Assembly (NCBI GenBank): GCA_034008185.1
Contig: CM067081.1
Span: 6,075,821-6,139,820, forward strand
Origin: Gorsachius magnificus
Taxonomy: Eukaryota > Chordata > Aves > Pelecaniformes > Ardeidae
Length of the DNA: 64,000 nucleotides
Reading direction: 5' to 3'
Part shown: one piece after another, positions 46,601 through 58,835 of the stretch
Layout: each line of letters opens with the position of its first letter
How positions within the stretch are numbered: the stretch's first letter is position 1
Program-made: the position numbers and the translations under genes
The notes under the pieces: generated by a model
Told to the model about the DNA's origin: nothing
Seen by the model: only the letters and a program-made list of their open reading frames with translations
Databases searched by the model: none

Positions 46601-48091
46601 TGAAATAAAAATATGTATAATTTGCCCTTAGACACAGCATTAGCTCTGTGTGTGTATATATGCGCAGGTGGAAAGGATCTGTAAGAGTAGGCTCTGCCAC
46701 TGAAGTCTCTGTGTTCACACCGAACAAGCAGATAACCAGTAGTCACAACGGATCAGTTTTTTGAGACAAAACCAGAAAAGAAAGGGGGTAGTTCATCAGT
46801 CCTGAGAATATGTTTTTGTTTAGAGTGCAATGTATGCAATTAACATTACCAGCAGACACAGTATTTGCAGCTTCAGATGACTTGCAAATGCCATACTGCA
46901 GAAGCGCTCCAGTCCCAGTTGGTTATGTGCTTACAAATACAGCAGTACAAGCTACTTAGCAAAATAAAATCAAAATTTAAAAAAAAAGAAAATGTAATCA
47001 CAAGCTAAACCTGTTTATTGCTTATCAGAAGTGCATTAATTCAAATGAAAATGTATTATATTACAGGCACTAAACAAAGACAATCAGCATCATGGAGGTT
47101 TTTCTGCATTAACAAACTAAGCCGCAAAAAATCACATACCGGTGGAGAATGCATCTGGTTTGTAGCTAGCTCTTAAATTAATAAACCAACTGTCACATAA
47201 TTGTAACTTCTACCCAAATGACAGCTCCAATTAATTTTGTATTGGTTCTCAGTGCAGAGGTGAGGTCAAGGTATCTTTTGGCTAGATTCGTAAATTTAAA
47301 CACCAGACAATCTCATCTTTCTGGTTAAAAGTAATCAATATTAGCAATTTATCATAATTTGCTTTGCAGTGCACACTTGTGCTGTTTAATCAAGTGTCCT
47401 GCTTGATTTGTTTGTTCACAGCTTCATGAAAAACATCCACTGAGCATGCCCAATACATTTTTCTCTTCCTCACAGCATCACTACAGTGCCTATTGTCCCT
47501 TGATTCATGCTCTGAGTGAGTTGCTGGATGACTTATGCAGATTGGCAGGGACTAGAAATGAGACACTGCCCTAAAGATCTCATGATAAATGAATTATTCT
47601 TGGAAATACATTCCCCAATGACAAAAAAAAAAATACCCAAACCAAACCTAACAAAAAACAATCAAAAAACCCCAACACCCCTCAAAAAACAGGAATTTGA
47701 TTAGAAACTTTATCTTAAAATGTTGATCAATCTTCAATGAGATTTAATGGTAGAATAGCAGAGGCTGTCAAAGTTATCAGCTGTGATATTCAGTTCACTG
47801 TAAAGGAGTATATAGACTTCAAGGATCAGGAAAGCAGCTGGCTCAGCTCTTTAATGAAATGGCCAAAGGGCATGATTTCCAACTCAGGAACTTAACTATC
47901 TGCATCCCAGCCCAGAGCAAGGGATTTAGATGAGGCACAGCATGACCTATTTAATATCATTTCTCTTGAAGTGCCCCAAAAGTAGACCTATATCAGGGAT
48001 ACCTGGGAGACACACTGGGGCATGCCCTGGGATGCTGTTCAGCTTGAAGACTTGCTGGAGAATGACAATGCTCTTGTGTGTCTTTTGGGTC
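43659..48091. other. Unique sequence, no gene recognised
   Basis: Contains T13 (44635-44647), T15 (45385-45399) and a G-rich tract (45634-45670). Segment 46985-47480 is non-repetitive; see findings for a conserved-element hypothesis. No exon recognised. Confidence 0.5.
45634..45670 (+). repeat. G-rich tract with G-quadruplex potential
   Basis: G14, then G5, G4 and G5 runs separated by C, CA or A bases (45634-45670). Four or more G-runs with 1-3 nt spacers meet the usual quadruplex rule on the plus strand. It may also be a sequencing-difficult spot. Confidence 0.8.
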
Positions 48092-48541
48092 TGTGCCGAG
48101 AGGGGCTTGGGGGTACTGATGGATGAAAAGCTGGACATGAGCTGGCAATGTGCACTGGCAGCCCAGAAGGTCAACCCTACCCTGAGCTGCATCAAGAGAA
48201 ACGTGGCCAGCAGGTCGAGGGGGGTGATTCTGCCCCTCTACTCTGCTCTGGTGAGACCACCGCTGGAGTACTGCATCCAGCTCTGGAGCCCTCAGCACAA
48301 GAAGGACATGGAACTGTTGGAGCGGGGCCAGAGGAGGGCTACTAAAATGATCCGAGGGCTGGAGCACCTCTCTTATGAGGACAGGCTGAGGGAGTTGGGC
48401 TTGTTCAGCCTGGAGAAGAGAAGGCTGCGGGGAGACCTGATTACGGCCTTTCAGTATCTAAAGGGGGCCTATAGGAAAGATGGGGAAAATCTTTTTAGTA
48501 AGGCCAGCTGTGACAGGACAGGAGTGATGGTTTTAAACTAA
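47930..48541 (+). pseudogene. Chance chimeric frame: unique 5' part joined to CR1 ORF2 C-terminus
   Basis: A 203-codon frame opens at 47930. About the first 55 residues come from non-CR1 sequence, and the rest is CR1 ORF2 C-terminal sequence ([20 protein letters not shown] through KASCDRTG). The upstream part has no recognised domain and no promoter evidence. It is most likely an accidental read-through, terminated early by the 1-bp CR1 deletion. Confidence 0.55.
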
Positions 48542-48798
48542 AACAGGGTAGGTTTAGATATAAGGAGGAAATTCTTTACAATGAGGGTGGTGAAACACTG
48601 GAATGGGTTGCCCAGAGAGGTGGTGGAGGCCCCATCCCTGGGAACATTCCAGGCCAGGTTGGATGGGGCTCTGAGCAACCTGATCTAGTTAGTGGTGTCC
48701 CTGCTCACTGCAGCGGGGTTGGACTAGATGACCTCTAAAGGACCCTTCCAACCCCAAACATTCTATGATTCCGCTATTCTATGATTCTACAATTCTTT
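48092..48798 (+). mobile_element. CR1 LINE 3' portion, young subfamily
   Basis: Plus-strand CR1 starting near GCCGAGAGGGGCTTGGGGGT and ending with diverged tail units at 48798. It carries the ORF2 C-terminus ([40 protein letters not shown]) and the CTGATCTAGTTAGTGGTGTC 3' end. Compared with 25490-26574, one base is missing in GACAGGACAGGAGTGATGG (about 48517-48520), which shifts the frame just before the ORF2 end. Confidence 0.94.
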
Positions 48799-51795
48799 GG
48801 TTTGGAAACCAAAGCATGGGGAAAGGAAGAAGGGTAGATGCTCTGGTATTGTCCTGATATTAAGTCTGCACATAGGTAGGATGTATCTGTAGATCTAGGA
48901 ACTGGTAAGAAGAACTATGAGGCTCAGTTAAAGATATATCTGGGAATACTTCTTAGGTGAAGCAGCTCTGTCCTAACTAACTGAAGAACCATCAGCTCCC
49001 GGGAGAGTTGCTGTTACCCTTTTGTATGAAAGACAGGCTTGCCTGACCTTTTATTGTTAGCCTGTTAAATATAATTTGATTGAAGTGCTTTTTCATTAGA
49101 CTGGCAGTAAGCACCCTTGCCTGTGTCCTAAAGGAAGAGTAGCCTAGATTCACTCAGTTGAAACCTGAGTAACTCAGGTTTTGTAGGGAATAGAAACTAT
49201 TTATTTAGGGGGCTCCTTCCTAAGGGCAGTATGAAGTGTAAAACCTCCATAGATACCACTCCAGTTTATGCATGCCTCTGTGAAGACATTTTTCCAAGTT
49301 TCCCAGTGTTCTGTTGCTTTAGAGAAGGATGATTATCCATGGCATCGTGCCATCAGTGTGTTGAGTCTTGAAGCCATCCAAGGTCAACACTGTTCTATTC
49401 TGGAAACGTGTGTTCTATTTTTTACCTTCTAAAGCTAATTTGCACAAACTACTAATACTATAAGCTAAGGCAGATATTCTGGAAAGCATCTGTGAGCATC
49501 TGAGGAGATACAGTTTCACTAAAAGAAGAGTAATGTAGTAAATCAGCATGGTGAAAGTTTGCTTTCATTAAACTATGTGTCTGTTTATCACCTGCTCTAA
49601 ATGCTACACTAAAGCCAAACCAAAGCATCAGCTGTACCCCTAGCTGGGAACTAGAAAAGATTATGATTTTCAGGACACTGCACTCACATCTTTTTTTGAT
49701 TCCATCATTTGTCACTCAGATCCCAAAGTATTGTAAATCATTCAACAACTTCTGCCTGCATCTAAAGATGGATTTCAACCAAAAACTTTCCAAAAGTACT
49801 CTTCTAGGTTTATTATACCTGTGGAAAGCTCTATAAAATATACCTCTAATCCCAATAGTTTGGGGAAATTCGTGGTTACATACCTGAACAGACCTTGTAG
49901 CAACCCATCATTTTCAATCATGACTATGTTATGTCTCTAAGACCAGGGGTAATGCAAGGGTATTAAGCCATAATGACTCCTCAGGACCACTCTGGTACAA
50001 CAAATTGGGTGAAGTCCATGTAAAAATATGAAAGCTGAGCCTGTCTAAAAGGGCCAAAGAGTGGAAAAATCCCCTCATTAAAGCAAAAGGAAACATGTTA
50101 TATAAATATATATTAGGTCTTAAAATATTCTGAGGTTGAGCAGTGAAAAGAAAGCATAGAATTACTCACAAACAAATGAAAAAAAAAACAACCACAAAAC
50201 ACCCAACCTAGAACAGAGGAATATAAGGATGTTTTTACAGATTAGGCTTCTATTTCATTACAAGCTTAGCTGAGAAAAACTGAATAGTCTATCTATGAGA
50301 AGGAGATAGCATCCATGATTTGGAGGAGTAACCACTTGCATAAAGCAAAATTAGAGATTGGTTGTTGGATTGTGGTCATGGCCACTGAAGACTTCACAGC
50401 AGTGAGGAAATTAAGGCAGGGAACTGAAGGCAAATAGTTTATTATTTTTGTCCAGATCTGTACATCTTTTCTGATACCTTTGAAGTAAAGACGAGCTTTG
50501 TTCAGAAAACTGCAAAATCTTTCTGTTCTTTCCATTTCAGCTCTGAACAAATGAAATGGAAAAGCAAAGCATTAGAGACTTGGAGATTCATGAAAACTCC
50601 TGTCCAGACTTTGTGTTCATTTCTGGGCATGAGACATTTGTGGGCTGGGGGGCAGCATCCCAGTTCCATGCAGAAGGAGCATCCTGAGTTTCTATCCAAA
50701 GCAGGCTGTAGATCAGCCAGAGATGGTCACTGTGTTTTCACTGAGGACAAAGCAATTCTACACATAAATTCAGAAGATAATAGCTTTACAAAAAACTTAA
50801 AAATGCCCTATACTACACCCAAGAGGAAACATAGGATCATGCATTTCTCCTTGTAGATATGTTTCTTCCTAGGTTTGAACAATAAATCACAAGATTCACA
50901 AACCGAGGTGGCATCTGATTATTAGCAATCAGGAGAACATGAAATACAGTGGATTTCTGTATCAAAGCACTCAGCTGTGTTTCTGTCTGAACCATTAACC
51001 TGCTGAACATGATTGTGTTATTAATATTAGATATTAGATATTTCTCTCAATGCCACTTGCAACCCTGAGACGTAAATTACACCATACAGGGTTCTAAGAA
51101 CTTCAGTGCTTTGTAGGTGAAAATCATATTGGAGGAATGTGTCAGAAAACACAGGAAGAAATTTGGAAGCAAATGCAAAAGATTAGCTACTGGCTAAACA
51201 GGGAAATTATTTCATTATAGGGACACTGAAAAGCTCTACCTACTTCAATACAGATTTAAGTAGAATGAAATAAATTTTTACTTATGTTGTAATTATTCTT
51301 CAAGTTCATCAGCTGAATATTTGCCATGTGAGTAATGGTATGTAAACATTTTTTTAAATGTCAAGTTATGTGGCGTTTCTGCTTCTGTGTTTGCGTTGTT
51401 AAACTTACTGGGTTGCTAGATCATCTGTTCAAATCATGTCCTTGATCATCATAGCCATAGCCTCTGATTTGTTTAAGAATTTCCCCTCACATTCCCATAA
51501 TTTGATTTTTTTGGTTTGCTTTTTTTTATTTTTTATTTTCAACCTTATAATTTTACATTTCCAAGGCATTAACATAAAATCACTGTTGGTGACTGAATGC
51601 TTTTAGAAGTGGATTATCTCACATCCATTGTGTGAGTATCAGATAAGGGCAAGGTTTGTGACATGCTCTTCTATTCCTTTTCAAATATTTTTGCACAGAG
51701 CACTTTTTAATCCTTGCTGTTCTCATATTCATTTCTGCAGAGTGGACAAATATGCCTTGCAAGGTGCTTTGATATGTGTCTTTTGTCTAGAGAAG
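48799..51795. other. Unique sequence, no gene recognised
   Basis: About 3 kb without recognised element; open frames at most 101 codons (50551-50856) with no domain. Confidence 0.5.
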
Positions 51796-52038
51796 TATAG
51801 TACCAGTTAGAAGGGATGTACAAGGATCATCTAGTCCAACTGCCTGACCAATTCAGGGCTGACTAAAAGTAAAAGCATGTTATTAAGGGCATTGTCCAAA
51901 TGCCTCTTAAACACAGACAGGCGTGCGGCATTGACCACCTCTCTATCCAGTGTTTGACCACCCTCTCGGTAAAGAAACATTTTCTAGTATCTCCTCTGAA
52001 CCTTCCGTGATGAAGCTTCAAGACATTCCTGTGCATCT
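51796..52038 (-). mobile_element. CR1 LINE (old), 3' terminal piece of a split copy
   Basis: Minus-strand CR1 of an older subfamily: TTAGAAGGGATGTACAAGGA, CTAGTCCAACTGCCTGACCA, AAATGCCTCTTAAACACAGA, TTTGACCACCCTCTCGGTAA and CAAGACATTCCTGTGCATCT. It is interrupted at about 52038 by a plus-strand CR1 and resumes after 52457 at the expected next position. The terminal ATAGAATC tail is decayed. Confidence 0.88.
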
Positions 52039-52457
52039 CTGTGCCCAGAGAAGGGCAACAAAGCTGGTGAAGGGTCTGGAGCACAAGGCTGATGGGGAGC
52101 CACTGAGGGAACCAGAATGAATGTTTAGCCTGGAAAAAAGGAGACTGAGAGGACACCTTCTCGCTCTCTACAACTGCCTGAAAGAGGGTTGTAGTGAGGT
52201 GGGTGTCAGATAAGAGGAAATGGCCTCAAGTTGCACCAGAGAAGGTTTAGATTGGATATTAGGAAAATATTCTTCCCTGAAAGTGTTGTCAAGCATTGGA
52301 GTGGGCTGCCCAGAGAAGTGGTCAAGTCCCCATCCGTGGAAGTATTTAAAAGACGGGTGGATGAGATGCTTAGGGACATGATATAGTAGTGGACAGGTAT
52401 GGTTGGACTCAATGATCTTTAAGGTCTTTTCCAACCAAATGATTCCATGATTCTACA
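52039..52457 (+). mobile_element. CR1 LINE 3' end inserted into an older CR1
   Basis: Plus-strand CR1: GCCCAGAGAAGGGCAACAAA, GTGAAGGGTCTGGAGCACAA, CTACAACTGCCTGAAAGAGG, TTGCACCAGAGAAGGTTTAG, GTGGTCAAGTCCCCATCCGT, ending GATTCCATGATTCTAC. The flanking minus-strand CR1 is interrupted without large loss. ATCT at 52035-52038 and again at 52458-52461 is a candidate 4-bp target-site duplication. It is related to the insert at 4971-5210. Confidence 0.9.
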
Positions 52458-53310
52458 ATCTTAACACTGAATACCAGGGAGAAGAGATCAACAGCTCCCT
52501 CTCCAGTTCTTCCTCAAGGTCACCCTTCAGCGTCCTTTCCTCCAAACTAGACAAAATCAATCCTTAGCTGTTCCTCACAGGACATGTGTTCCAGCCCTTT
52601 CACCAGCTTTGTTGCCCTCCTTTGGACATTTTCAAGGACCTTAACCTCTGTTTTTAAATTGTTGGGCCCAGAACTGCACAAGTACTCCAGGTGAGGCTGC
52701 ACCAATGCTAAATGCAGCAGGATAATCGTCTCTTTTGACCTGCTGGTTATGCTGTGTTTGATGCACCCCAGGATGCCCTCTGGGCTGCTGGAGCACACTG
52801 CTGACTCATATTGAGCCTGCTATCAACCAGCACCCCAACTCCTCTCCCAATTTATGCTTGTGCCCAGTGTTACTCCATCCCAGGTGCAGAATCCAGCATT
52901 TGTTCTTGGTAAATTTCATGCCCTTGATAATTGTCTAATGCTCTGATCTATCTAGATCCCTCTGCAAGGCTTCTTGTCCCTCGAGTGAGTCAACAGCACC
53001 TCCCAGTTTGGTATCATCAGCAAACTTGCTAATGGTGCATTCAACTCCTGCATTCAGATAATTATAAAAATACTGAACAAAACTGGCCCTACAATTGAAC
53101 CCTGAGAAACACCACTGGTGACTGATCACCAGCCAGATGTAGCCCCATTCACTACAATCCTTTTGGCTTCTGCCTTTCAGCCAGTTCTTCAACCCAGTGC
53201 ACCGTGAACCCACTCATGCCACAGTTGGACAGCCTACATATAAGGACGCTGTGAGGCACAGTATCAAAAGCCTTACTAAAATCCAGAAAAACTACATCCA
53301 CTGTACCTTG
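52458..53310 (-). mobile_element. CR1 LINE (old), ORF2 part of the split copy
   Basis: Resumes with AACACTGAATACCAGGGAGA and runs through ORF2 on the minus strand up to about 53310. Fragments still readable are LALVQPHLEYLCSSGPNN (52547-52798), [20 protein letters not shown] (52935-53213, catalytic FADD intact) and [17 protein letters not shown] at the 5' side. Multiple frameshifts and substitutions indicate an old copy. The similarity ends in the RT around the KAFDTV block, so it is 5'-truncated. Confidence 0.9.
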
Positions 53311-56300
53311 TTCTGAACTGGAATTCATGTAACCTTGGCCAATACAGCACTGACTATGAAGTAATAAACTTGCTGAAAGAGAGTGCATTAACTTTGCTCT
53401 CCGATGCCATAATGTACTTGCTTGGTTTTTGGACAACTTGAGGAGACAGAAAAGAGAAAGCCCATGTTTGCCTAGAAAAGGCTTGCACAGCCATAACTCT
53501 GTATGTCCAAGACTTACTTGTGAGGACAGGCCACCATAGTGTAGAGAAGAGCTGCTCTGTTGAACCATGGCTGATACAGACCTTGGCTTTGGGGATGCAG
53601 CTGCATCCCCATGTACAGTGATGCTGCCTCTTCTGGAGGCTGCAGTATGATGCTGTAACATCTTCCTCCTCAAATGGGAACATGGACATGAATCTCATCC
53701 TTCTTCTGTCTAAAGGTCTCTCCTTGGCACTGTGGGTGAAATACCCCTAGGACATGTGTTTGTATAAATGATCTTTGCAACAGTTAAATATAATTTATAG
53801 CTCATGGTCTGTATCATGTTCTCAGGATATTTTGCAAAACAGATCAGCTCTTGCGTACAGGAATTTATTTGTTAGTGTTAATTTTAAATAGCTTCTGTGC
53901 CTGGTCACTGCTTGCATTTTCTGACTTTCTTCTTTTCCCTTAACAATCTTTAACACTACCTTGTTAAACCTACTGAATGCACTAATTGTTTCTTTAAGTA
54001 AGAAGTTCCTACACCAAGTGTCAGATCTAATTTGGTATCTTCATTCATTCTTTATCCCCTCTTTCTTATTATTTACGTTCTATTGCTGACCTTAAGCAGC
54101 CTAGTGGATTTTTTTTTGTGCTCCAGGTGGTTTTCGTTTGTACTGTTGGGTTAGTATATAATTTAATGGGCATTTCTAACCCCTAACATACAGAATTCCT
54201 TGTATGCAATAACCTCAGATTTTCGAAATCTTGATTTTTGCCTAATTTTTTCTCCAGTCTTTCACTGCAAAATGTATAAGCTTTATAAGTCTTGACACTG
54301 ACATGACAAAGATTCAACGCCTTGCATCAACTGCTTTCCTGAATGCTCTGAGTTTGACATCAACCCCACACTTGAAAGTAGTTCTCAGTGACTGTTTGGC
54401 AGCAGCTAAAGCCTGCCAAAAACCAAACTGATGTGATAAGTGAGAACTTCAGGAAGAAGTGACAGGGTCTGCAATAGGAATTAGGACTAGTGTAAAACAG
54501 TGGGTCTGAACTATTTCAGGATTAGCACTGAGCTGTGCAATTCACAGATATTTGCCAAAAAAGAATCTAAAACTGAAAAAAAAAAAAAAAACAAAACCCA
54601 CCAAAAAAACCAAAACCCTCCTAAACTAACATTACAGCATATTCTTACAGAGTACAAATGAAGATAACTACACCCTTCCAGATTTCCTCCTTGCTTACTA
54701 GGAAGTTACCTGGAAGTTGCCTCTTAAAAGTCAGTAAGGCAAATGTCTCAGAAAGGAGCGGTGAAAAGTAGAATAAGGGAAAATGGAAGTTCCTTGGCTG
54801 ACTTTTAGTGCAATGTAGCTCATAATGGCCAATTCTTTGAACACAACAGGAAAAAAAAAAGGATAAGAATAGCTATAGGGGATGGACAAACTCATCAAGG
54901 ATTTGTTATGTGCACCAAATTGCACTGTCTGTTCAGCGTCAGTCTTCTTAGAATTATTCAGTCTCAAAGTGGAGACCTCATACATATTTAAGTCTGGGGA
55001 AAAAATGCAGTTGAGAAGAAAGGCGCAAGTTCATGATCATTTACCTCAATTTTTGTACCTCTCAAAATGACTGCAACGAGGAAAAGTTGCAAAAGGACCT
55101 CAAAGCTTAGATTTTTTTTTTTTGGTCTGTTATCAAGCCAGCCAATATATTTATAAAAGCTGACCTATCACCATATACTTATCTCAGAGCCTGTTATGGC
55201 ATTTGCTGTGCCGCTGCAACAACAGGCGTTGCAGGGGAGCAGAGGTATTCAGGGACTGATACTGTAACAGAGAAAGAAGGTGCTGGGAGAGCTGGATGGG
55301 AAAATTAAGTGACTCTTGACATGATTCCACCTGAAATAATGTTTTATTAGTTCTGCTACTTGTGTATACTCTGAACAAATTCTCACTAGTGTTGGCATGG
55401 GATTGTCACATCAGTTCTTACATAAAGAAATGGAAAACCAAAACTGCAATTAAGATGAAACAAGGGAAATCAAGAGACTTGAATTCTTATTCAGATTCTG
55501 TCTCTGTCTGCTTTGGGAAAATTATGTACAACCTTTTGAAGACATTGAACAACTTTGATGAGAAAATACTACTGTATTAGTATCCCACATCAATTTTCCC
55601 CTGAAGGATTTAGGAAATTGCTGGGAATACAGGGAAGTGCTGGAATACAGCACTGTCAGGGCACAGGCTGCATGTCGCTGCAGTTACTGTGAGCATTTTC
55701 AGAGCAAAGCTGTAAGTTATTCATGTGCTGTTTTTAAAGAAGTTTTGTGCTGCGGAGACTGCTCTGCAGGAAATATGATTTATCCTGTGGCTGTGTGAAT
55801 TCTTCTCTGCTGGGTACACTCTGGGGTGGGTGGGAACCTGCAGTGCTTGCTGCAGCACAGACCGATGTATGCTTCACAATGATGTTGCTGTATTAATGAT
55901 TTATATATGAAATTTAGGAAATATATGAGAGAAATTTGTAGCGAACATGAAGAAAGCTGCTAAAAGAAAATGCTAATTCTGATAGACTTCTGAGGTTGCC
56001 CTTAGGGAAACAGAAAATATATTTGTGAGACACAGCATCTTGGATGTTTAAGGCCAGTAGACTGAATAGTGTCCAAATCAACTAATTGTCCCGGACAGTG
56101 AAAGAAATTTTCCATGACAGGCTAAAAAAATAATAACTTGTTTACTAAAGTTTGGAAGTTTACATTGAATGAATTGCCAGATGAATAAGAAATAAATCAG
56201 GCAGGAAGAGCTTATTATGGTGTGATGGATGCCTCCTGTAGGGCATAAGCACCATCATCTGGAAAAGTGCTGTCTTCAGGCTTTATGAGAACCTGGGAGA

Positions 56301-57354
56301 AAACATCTATAGATAGGTTTTATGCCATAGTCAGCATGCCTGGCAGTCAGGCACGTACAAAGCTTTATAACTGGAAGACTTCTCTGTCCCCAGATGCTGA
56401 AATAGTAGCAAATCCCTGGATAAATGTATTTGCCAGTGGCAGCAACATTTTATTCATTTTCATAACTCTTCCTGAGGTGCTAAGTTCCTGTAACTGTTGC
56501 AGATAACTTTGGGTCAGCTTTTCTTTCGATCCATTCAGCACCACTGAAATTTTATGCCATGTGTTGTGACTCTTTGATTGCCAGAAAGACTGAGCTCTGA
56601 TAACTGATGACAGTGCCTATTGCAAAAAAAAAAGTAAAAATTATAAAAAAAAATAAATATTGAGGTGCTATCAGATAAGCCATTATCTATAACTTCTTTT
56701 ACCTGACCGAAGTACTAGAACTCTACCAGGGAAACCTGATGTTTTTTGGACTTGATTTTAAAGATCATGCAGGACTTCCTGATATAATTTTAAACAAAAC
56801 AAACAAACCAAACCTAAAAAAGTTTCTTTTCTAATATCTGACTCAAGGGGAGACAAGCATGGGGAAGTATTGTTCCTCACAAATGATTTTCCTTATGTCA
56901 CTCTGATTCCCAGCCCCATGACAGTCTTATGGTGTGATAACCATAAGCGGTAGCTTTCTGATTGTTATTATATAGGAATATAACGGCAAGGGATATTGCA
57001 TAATTACATGTTTGTACTTGAAGGTTTGGGAAATATTTGCAACATTGAAGTTGAAGGATCTAATTCAGCTATGCTACCTGCCTAATATTCCTACAGTTTG
57101 TAGTCAACAGGGGATCGAGAGTCTTCCAGATTCAGCATCCAAAATTTAGGTCAATTAATTGCTCTGGTACATCCCGCCTTTCTTCACCATTAAGATGGAG
57201 CTCAGAGACATAAGCCAGCTGAATGACCTGGTTAAGCTGGACACCTAGAGGTGGCTGAATATGCCTCTAGGAGACTTTGTCTAACCAGCAGTGATAAAAG
57301 CCAAAAGAAAAACAGACAGCAGCCATTGAAGTGTTGGTTAAAACAGGCAGCTGG
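53311..57354. other. Unique sequence, no gene recognised
   Basis: Contains an A-rich tract (54576-54618). A minus-strand frame (53152-53673) begins in unique sequence and runs into the CR1 RT, and looks accidental. No other content recognised. Confidence 0.5.
54576..54618. repeat. A-rich low-complexity tract
   Basis: A16 followed by CAAAACCCACCAAAAAAACC-type sequence, directly visible. Confidence 0.8.
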
Positions 57355-57472
57355 GGGACACCTAGTCCAGCCTCCCAATAAAAGCAGGGCTATTCCCAAC
57401 ACTAGACTGGGTAAGCATATTTCAGTCTAGCCAAGTCTTGAAAATATCCAATAATGGTGATTCCATGGCAGA
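57355..57472 (-). mobile_element. Very old CR1-like LINE fragment
   Basis: CCTAGTCCAGCCTCCCAATA, AAAGCAGGGCTATTCCCAAC, CTAGCCAAGTCTTGAAAATA and ATGGTGATTCCATGGCAGAA follow the order of an ancient avian CR1 3' end on the minus strand (AAAGCAGGGCTAT...AGTCTTGAAAA...GGAGATTCCA). Only about 115 bp survive, at high divergence. Confidence is moderate. Confidence 0.5.
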
Positions 57473-58176
57473 AACACTGTGTCCTGCTGAGAAGATATAC
57501 ATACCGGGAGTGATGAACAACCTGTATGTATATTATTCAAAAAAAAAGGCAGTTGTTGGTGGTCTGAAACAATTGTACTACCTGCCACACATTGCAGAAG
57601 CAAATCTAAGGCCAAAGAACCAAAAGCAGTGACACCAGTAAATAAATGGTTAAAGAGATTTTTGTGTAAAGCTTTGTAATGAAGATAAGACTTTATACAA
57701 ACAATGAGCAAGTGAGCATCCAGGGAAGGTGTTTGGCAGGGAGAGAGAAAAATCTGTGTGTTTCTTTTCAGGCTGCCAACACTTATGAAGTTAACTAAAC
57801 TTTTAAAGCCAGAATACTCTAGCCATATATTTTAAGGTCAACATCATGGTCTGCAAAGTCACATATTCTTACAATAACTCTTAAGTCCAAAAGAAATTAT
57901 TGCCTCTAGTCAATGTATGTACTGAAAATATCATAGGAAAGTATAGGGTGGAAAAAATTAGTACAGTATTTGGAGGATATTACATTTCCATATACTTTAG
58001 TGAGAAACCACTTTCTTCATCATTTCGATTATAAGGATCCCTAAGCATGTGATGAATGCCTCTAAGCAGAAACCTGGTTTTCAGAAAGACAAGATTCACC
58101 GTTGTACTTGAACAATTTCTTTTTTAATTTGAGCTCAAATGTAATAGCTGAGTACACTCCTGTCCTATCTCTATTT

Positions 58177-58230
58177 CAAATGTCCTCTCGCTTTCTTATA
58201 GCCTCATTATAAGAAAGTGAGAGGCATTTG
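58177..58230. repeat. 54-nt hairpin, 23-bp stem with one bulge and one G-T pair
   Basis: CAAATG-T-CCTCTCGCTTTCTTATA (58177-58200) pairs with TATAAGAAAGTGAGAGG-CATTTG (58208-58230) around the 7-nt loop GCCTCAT. Only one bulged T and one G-T position break the stem. It is the cleanest long foldback I saw in the window. It is shorter than a typical animal pre-miRNA (about 60-70 nt with a stem near 30 bp) and matches no miRNA I recognise. It could be a foldback element remnant or structured RNA. Confidence 0.65.
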
Positions 58231-58713
58231 CTAAACTGCTTTTTCAAAAATACTTAGGGCAAGTCTGAAGAAAGCTTTCAATACAATTTTCCTGAAATTT
58301 AAACACATTCTTTACAAAGTTAAAAGTAGAGATAATGATATCTCTTGCCTTATAAAGGAACTTTACTCGCCAGTGTGAATTTGCAGGAAATGGTCTGTAT
58401 ATTTCTATATGTGGTTGGTTTTGCAATGCTCAGTGTTACTGGCTGACGGTTAAAAGACATAACTAAAACTAAAATATATACAATAGCAAAGGGAAAAGCA
58501 CTGTTCTGATTTACTTTGATTTATTGTATGTAGTTATAGATTCTCATACATTCTATACCTGGAGATTTTCAGAAACAAGTCTTTACTGTTTACTCTTAAG
58601 AAAAGTGGATATTGTAATTGTATTTAGGATGGCTCAAACTCATGCAACATCTTCAGAAACTTCCTAACACTGGAGATCTGGAAGGGCAACAAAGATGAGG
58701 GTGAGATGAGGTT

Positions 58714-58738
58714 AAAATAAATAAATAAATAAATAAAA
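58714..58738. repeat. (AAAT)n microsatellite
   Basis: Six AAAT units, directly visible. Confidence 0.92.
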
Positions 58739-58812
58739 TTCCTTTCTGGAAAATGCAGTGTTATGAAATGAAAGGCTTAAATCTAGTATGCTAGTTTTGA
58801 TGTCACTGTACT

Positions 58813-58835
58813 AAAAAAAAAAAAAAAAAAAAAAA
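58813..58835. repeat. A23 homopolymer
   Basis: Run of 23 A with no recognisable retrocopy upstream. Confidence 0.9.

Noticed and set aside
53152..53673. 173-codon minus-strand frame as a novel protein
   Set aside because: Its C-terminal third is CR1 reverse transcriptase ([14 protein letters not shown]). The rest is unique sequence with no domain, so accidental read-through is likelier.
58177..58230. Annotating the hairpin as a microRNA gene
   Set aside because: The stem-loop is only 54 nt with a 7-nt loop, no known miRNA is recognised, and expression cannot be judged from sequence.
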